From the NCBI RefSeq assembly GCF_004023625.1, contig NZ_RPDJ01000034.1, positions 62,001 through 126,000 on the forward strand: 64,000 nucleotides of DNA, given 5' to 3'. Positions 60,164 through 64,000 of the stretch are shown here, piece by piece. Source of the stretch: Streptomyces cavernae (GTDB taxonomy: Bacteria > Actinomycetota > Actinomycetes > Streptomycetales > Streptomycetaceae). Numbering within the stretch: position 1 is the first letter of the stretch; the number at the start of each line of letters is the position of its first letter. The notes under the pieces are model-generated. The model had not been told where the DNA came from and ran no database searches. It worked only from the letters and a program-made list of their open reading frames with translations. Made by a program: the position numbers and the translations under genes.

Positions 60164-61812
60164 CCTCCACCCTTCCCGCGGCGACCAGTACCTCCTCGGT
60201 CCCCGCGCAGCAGTCCCCTGCGCACGAAACCACCCCCGCCACCGGCCCCGCCCTCCGTTTTCGCAGCTCACGCGCGGATCTGATCCTCTGCGGAGTGCTC
60301 CTCGCGGCGATCATCACCGTGCAGGGCTGGAACATCGCGGACTACCCGACGCTCAGCGACGACGAGGGCACCTATCTCGCCCAGGCCTGGGCCGTTCAGG
60401 AGGGGCGCGGGCTCGCCCACTACACCTACTGGTACGACCACCCGCCGCTCGGCTGGATCCAGATCGCGCTGCTCACCTGGATCCCCTCGCTGATCAACCC
60501 GGAGTGGATGACCGTCGGCTCGATGCGGACTGTCATGCTCCTGATAAGCGCGGCCAGTTCGGTCCTCATCTACGTGCTGGCCCGCCGGCTCGCGCTGCCC
60601 CGCTGGGCGGCCGGACTCGCCATGGTGTTCTTCGGCCTGTCACCGCTGTCGGTCGTCCTCCAGCGCGAGATCTTCCTGGACAACATCGCGGTGATGTGGA
60701 CGCTGCTCGCGTTCTGCCTGGCCGCCTCCCCGAGCCGCCATCTCTGGCACCACTTCGGGGCCGGCATCGCGGCAGCGGCGGCGGTCCTCACCAAGGAGAC
60801 GATGCTCGTCGTCCTGCCCGCGCTGTTCGTCACCATGTGGCGCCACAGCCACCGGGACACCCGGAAGTTCGCGCTCACCGGCGCCGTCACCGCCTGCGCC
60901 ATGATCGGACTGTCGTATCCGCTCTTCGCCCTGCTGAAGGGCGAGCTGTTCCCCGGCAGCGGGCACGTCTCCCTCTGGGACGGCCTGGAGTACCAGATGA
61001 CCCGGCCCGGTTCGGGCTTCATCCTCGACGCGGGCACCGGCTCCTACGGCGTGCTGCAGTCCTGGCTCTACTACGACCGGGTCCTGCCGCTCGGCGGACT
61101 CGCGGGCGCCCTCCTGCTGCTCGTCACCTTCCGCTGGTCGGTGACCGCCCGCGCACTCGCCGGGCCCGCGCTCACCGTCGCCATCCTCGCGCTCGTCGCG
61201 ATGCGCCCGAGCGGCTACCTGCCCGCGATGTACATCATCCAGGCGCTGCCCTTCCTCGCCCTCGTCCTCGCCGGCGGCGCGGCGAGCGTCGTCCACGCGG
61301 TGCTGCGCCGGTGGCGTCGCGGCGAGGAGCACAGGTACCTCACATCGGCCCGCTACGTCCTCGCGACGGTCCTCGCGCTCGCCGCCGCCGCATACGTGGT
61401 GCCCCGCTGGTACGACGGCGCCCGCACCGCCGTCACCACCGACGCCAACGCGCCCTACCAGGCCGCCTCGAAGTGGCTGACCACCCGCGTGGCGGACCCC
61501 GTGGACACCCGTGTCCTCGTAGACGACGCGCTCTGGCTCGACCTCGTGCATGCCGGCTACCGGCCGGGGCTCGGCGTCATCTGGTTCTACAAGGCCGACC
61601 TGGACCCGGCGGTGACCAAGACGATGCCCGACGGCTGGCGCGACCTCGACTACGTCGTCGCCTCGCCCACCGTCCGCCGGGACGCCGTCGACCTCCCCAA
61701 CGTCAAACAGGCGCTCGAACACTCCACGCCGGTCGTCACCTTCGGCAAGGGCGACGACCGCATCGAGATCCGCCGGATCGACGGTGCCGGGACCCGGGGA
61801 GGCACTCGATGA
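60160..61812 (+). CDS. GT39/ArnT-like membrane glycosyltransferase
   Basis: Polytopic GT-C-type enzyme of 550 residues that uses polyprenyl-phosphate sugars on the outer face of the membrane. A Ser/Thr/Pro-rich N-terminal tail is followed by about nine transmembrane helices. The first external loop has the acidic motif LSDDEGTYLAQAW, expected to be catalytic, and YWYDHPPLGWIQIALL, a hallmark of the family. GTG 60160 overlaps the GT2 stop codon by 4 bp. The next gene encodes a GT2-GtrA protein that can supply the polyprenyl-phosphate sugar donor. Confidence 0.9.
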   Translation: MTSTLPAATSTSSVPAQQSPAHETTPATGPALRFRSSRADLILCGVLLAAIITVQGWNIADYPTLSDDEGTYLAQAWAVQEGRGLAHYTYWYDHPPLGWIQIALLTWIPSLINPEWMTVGSMRTVMLLISAASSVLIYVLARRLALPRWAAGLAMVFFGLSPLSVVLQREIFLDNIAVMWTLLAFCLAASPSRHLWHHFGAGIAAAAAVLTKETMLVVLPALFVTMWRHSHRDTRKFALTGAVTACAMIGLSYPLFALLKGELFPGSGHVSLWDGLEYQMTRPGSGFILDAGTGSYGVLQSWLYYDRVLPLGGLAGALLLLVTFRWSVTARALAGPALTVAILALVAMRPSGYLPAMYIIQALPFLALVLAGGAASVVHAVLRRWRRGEEHRYLTSARYVLATVLALAAAAYVVPRWYDGARTAVTTDANAPYQAASKWLTTRVADPVDTRVLVDDALWLDLVHAGYRPGLGVIWFYKADLDPAVTKTMPDGWRDLDYVVASPTVRRDAVDLPNVKQALEHSTPVVTFGKGDDRIEIRRIDGAGTRGGTR

Positions 61813-63137
61813 CCTCCGAATCCATGCTGCCGGAGGACCTCGGCGACCCCCGCCTGAGCGCCACCGGCGTGCCCGAACCCGCCGCCGTCACCATCGTCGT
61901 ACCGACCTTCAACGAGTCCGCGAACGTACGGCCGCTGCTGCGGCAGATCACCGAGTCGGTGCCCGCCCGGCTGCCCTGCGAGGTGATCTTCGTGGACGAC
62001 TCCACGGACGACACCCCCGAGGTGATCGCCGCCGCTGCGCAGGACTGCCCGTTCCCGGTCACCGTGCTGCACCGCGACGAGGCGGCCGGGGGGCTCGGCG
62101 GCGCGGTCGTCGAGGGCATGAAGGCGGCCGGCTCGGACTGGATCGTCGTCATGGACGGCGACTGCCAGCACCCGCCGTCCCTCGTCCCGGAGTTGGTGGC
62201 CACCGGGGAACACACGGGCGCCGGGCTGGTCGTCGCCTCCCGCTACATCCCGGGCGGCAGCCGCGCCGGACTCGCCGGCGGCTACCGCATCGCGGTCTCG
62301 CGGGGCGCCACCTGGCTCACCAAGCTGCTCTTCCCGCGCCGGCTGCGCGGCATCAGCGACCCGTTGAGCGGCTTCTTCGCGATCCGCCGAAGCGTGGTGC
62401 CCCAACAGCCAACGCTTGCCCCGTCGCGACGCCCGGCACTCCCCCAAGCTCTCGACTTCGCTCGAGCAGGGGGGACCCCCATGACGCCGCTCCTTGACGG
62501 GCAGGCGTTGCCTGCCGGGGCACCGGTCCCCGCGGAGGTCCTGCGCCCCCTCGGCTACAAGATCCTCCTCGAACTCGCCGTGCGCAGCCGCCCGCGCGAG
62601 GTCACCGAGGTGCCGTTCGTCTTCCAGGACCGCTACGCGGGCGAGTCCAAGTCCACCGCGCGGGAGGGCCTGCGGTTCCTGCGCCATCTGCTCGGCCTGC
62701 GCGCCGCCTCGCCCGTCGCCCGGATGCTGTTCTTCGGACTCATCGGCGTCACCGGTTTCGTACCGAACCTTGTCGGCCTCTGGGGGCTCACCGCGCTCGG
62801 GCTGCACTATCTGCCCGCCGAGATCATCGCCAACCAGTTCGGTGTCGTGTGGAACTTCCTGCTCATCGACCAACTGCTGTTCCGTGACCGCCGTTCGCAC
62901 CGGCGCTGGTGGGACCGCGCCATCCGGTTCGCGCTGCTCGCCAACGCCGATCTGGTGCTGCGCATACCGCTGATCGCGCTGTTCGTCGGCGAGCTCGGCA
63001 TGGGGGCACTGCCCGCCACCGCACTCGCCCTGGTGACGACCTTCGTCCTGCGCTTCGTGGGGACGGAGGCGCTGGTCTATCTGCCGCGCCGGGGCCGGGG
63101 GGCCTCCGGGAGCCGCACATCGAGGAGAACTCCGTGA
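61809..63137 (+). CDS. Polyprenyl-phosphate sugar synthase (GT2) fused to GtrA flippase domain, with in-frame insertion
   Basis: A 442-residue fusion. The GT2 part (about 25-300) resembles dolichol-phosphate mannosyltransferases: VTIVVPTFNESANVRPLL, EVIFVDDSTDDT, VVMDGDCQHPP (D-x-D), SRYIPGGSRAGL. The GtrA part (about 305-430) has four helices and the NFLLIDQLLFRDRRS motif. It probably makes the polyprenyl-phosphate sugar and flips it for the preceding GT39 enzyme. Between ISDPLSGFFAIRRSVV and VLRPLGYKILLEL lie about 43 codons of foreign, Pro-rich sequence coming from a 129-bp element; the reading frame is kept. ATG 61809 overlaps the previous stop by 4 bp. Confidence 0.88.
   Translation: MTSESMLPEDLGDPRLSATGVPEPAAVTIVVPTFNESANVRPLLRQITESVPARLPCEVIFVDDSTDDTPEVIAAAAQDCPFPVTVLHRDEAAGGLGGAVVEGMKAAGSDWIVVMDGDCQHPPSLVPELVATGEHTGAGLVVASRYIPGGSRAGLAGGYRIAVSRGATWLTKLLFPRRLRGISDPLSGFFAIRRSVVPQQPTLAPSRRPALPQALDFARAGGTPMTPLLDGQALPAGAPVPAEVLRPLGYKILLELAVRSRPREVTEVPFVFQDRYAGESKSTAREGLRFLRHLLGLRAASPVARMLFFGLIGVTGFVPNLVGLWGLTALGLHYLPAEIIANQFGVVWNFLLIDQLLFRDRRSHRRWWDRAIRFALLANADLVLRIPLIALFVGELGMGALPATALALVTTFVLRFVGTEALVYLPRRGRGASGSRTSRRTP
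62396..62524. mobile_element. 129-bp MITE-like element inserted in the GT2-GtrA gene
   Basis: Imperfect terminal inverted repeats of about 30 bp (62396-62425 and 62496-62524): GGTGCCCCAACAGCC pairs with the complement of GGCAACGCCTGCCCC-type sequence, e.g. GGTGCCCC with GGGGCACC and CAACGC with GCGTTG. Inside is a second hairpin with CCCCC (62441-62445) and GGGGG (62469-62474) around AAGCTCTCGACTTCGCTCG. The length is 43 codons, so the host frame is maintained. A 30-bp piece recurs at 52122. No transposase is encoded. Confidence 0.75.
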
Positions 63138-64000
63138 ACATCCGTGTGAGACCAGGACTCCGTTTCAGACCCAGACGCCGCACCTCACTGCTGGCCGTGG
63201 GCGCCCTCGCCTCGGGCATGCTGCTGGCCGCGCCCCAGCCGGCCTCGGCCGCCAACCTGGTGAAGAACCCCGGCTTCGAGACCGCGGGCACCGACGACAT
63301 GCCGTACTGCTGGGAGAAGTCCGGCTGGGGCGACAACGACTTCACCTTCACCACCACCTCCGACGCCCACTCGGGGTCCAAGGCGATGAAGGTCGAGCTG
63401 ACCCGGCGCGTCGACGGCGACCGCAAGGCGCTGATCACCGAGTCGGCCGAGTGCGCGCCGGTGGTCACTGCGGGCAAGCAGTACGACCTCGGGCTCTGGT
63501 ACAAGACGACCACGCCCGACGCGTCGATCACGCTCTTCCGGCACGACACCACGGCCGGCTGGCAGTACTGGACCGACCTCAAGACGCTGGACATGCGGGC
63601 CGGCTGGACGCAGGCGACGGTGCGCACACCGGAGGTCCCGGCCGGCACCGACCGCATCACCTGGGGCGTCTCGGTCTACGGCACCGGGTCCGCGACCACC
63701 GACGACTACACGATGGAACAGGTCGCCGATCCGGTCCCCGATCCGGTGTGCACCGGGACCGCCGAGGAGTGCGCCAACGGCCGCTGGGACGTGCTGCCCA
63801 CCAAGAACCCGGTCCGCTCCATGCACTCGGTCGTCCTGAAGAACGGCAAGGTGCTGCTGATCGCAGGCTCCGGCAACAGCGAGGAGATGTTCGAGGCGGG
63901 CACGTTCACCAGCGCGGTCTACGACCCGGCGAACGGCTCGTACAAGGTCATCCCCACGCCCGACGACATGTTCTGCGCCGGGCACGTCCAGCTCCAGGAC
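63134..64000 (+). CDS. Galactose-oxidase-like (GlxA-type) secreted protein, 3' end outside window
   Basis: First 289 residues of a secreted protein cut by the right edge. GTG 63134 (GAGGAG 9 nt upstream) overlaps the previous stop by 4 bp. A signal peptide (TSLLAVGALASGMLLAAP, cut after ASA) is followed by a carbohydrate-binding jelly roll (about 37-195; NLVKNPGFETAG, GLWYKTTTPD) and the start of a Kelch-type beta propeller: NGRWDVLPTKNPVRSMHSVV, GKVLLIAGSGNSEEMF, DMFCAGHVQLQD. The latter closely resembles GlxA/galactose oxidase, where this Cys region forms the Tyr-Cys copper site. It likely oxidises the glycan made by the three upstream enzymes. Confidence 0.85.
   Translation, partial: MNIRVRPGLRFRPRRRTSLLAVGALASGMLLAAPQPASAANLVKNPGFETAGTDDMPYCWEKSGWGDNDFTFTTTSDAHSGSKAMKVELTRRVDGDRKALITESAECAPVVTAGKQYDLGLWYKTTTPDASITLFRHDTTAGWQYWTDLKTLDMRAGWTQATVRTPEVPAGTDRITWGVSVYGTGSATTDDYTMEQVADPVPDPVCTGTAEECANGRWDVLPTKNPVRSMHSVVLKNGKVLLIAGSGNSEEMFEAGTFTSAVYDPANGSYKVIPTPDDMFCAGHVQLQD

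Overview
The window is high-GC DNA with codon use, GTG/TTG starts, long GC-driven open frames in all six phases and a gene complement (mycothiol amidase mca, group II truncated hemoglobin fusion, multiple ClpP paralogues, LAXTG-type sorting signal, STAND NTPase) typical of a Streptomyces chromosome. From memory, the set hutH, msrA, metB, ilvA, greA and mca matches the core region around hutH-mca of Streptomyces coelicolor; this is recall, not a search. No rRNA, tRNA or CRISPR array was seen.

Layout. 0-15 kb: a GGDEF protein running in from the left edge, hutH, a GT4 glycosyltransferase, an LAXTG-anchored surface protein, an L,D-transpeptidase lipoprotein, a large secreted S8 protease, an ABM-truncated hemoglobin fusion, and a divergent XRE regulator/alcohol dehydrogenase pair. 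15-17 kb: a popR regulator convergent with a clpP3-clpP4 type operon; the downstream ClpP lacks its catalytic histidine. 17-33 kb: an expansin, a CelD-type acetyltransferase with a DegT-type aminotransferase, a relic MOSC gene, a Ser/Thr kinase, an AI-2E-type permease, a secreted serine hydrolase, two SRPBCC proteins, an HxlR/reductase divergent pair, a PLP dehydratase and a secreted alginate-lyase-like enzyme. 33.2-39.5 kb: an accessory island built of several broken pieces of one DUF4291 gene alternating with cargo genes (small ABM protein, DUF5958 protein, a nuclease-TerD fusion, two unknowns). 39.5-58.6 kb: core metabolism and housekeeping (msrA, metB, sigma-like/anti-sigma-like pair, MarR, ilvA, DrrAB-type exporter, greA, mca, a large STAND NTPase, a thioredoxin-fold DUF255 protein). 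58.9-64 kb: a chain of four genes overlapping by 4 bp each (processive GT2, GT39 membrane glycosyltransferase, GT2-GtrA, and a galactose-oxidase-like copper protein cut by the right edge), best read as a surface-glycan synthesis operon resembling the cslA-glxA logic.

Two things set the window apart. First, intergenic spaces are unusually rich in young tandem repeats (9, 21, 28, 36, 38, 42 bp units), in two cases copying the 3' end of the neighbouring gene including the stop region. Second, there are clear traces of small-element activity: the DUF4291 hotspot with its recurring short direct repeat, and a 129-bp element with about 30-bp imperfect terminal inverted repeats sitting in frame inside a glycosyltransferase gene. 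The strongest candidates for undescribed biology are the DUF4291 cassette island with its nuclease-TerD gene, the in-frame mini-element, and the 58.9-64 kb glycan operon.
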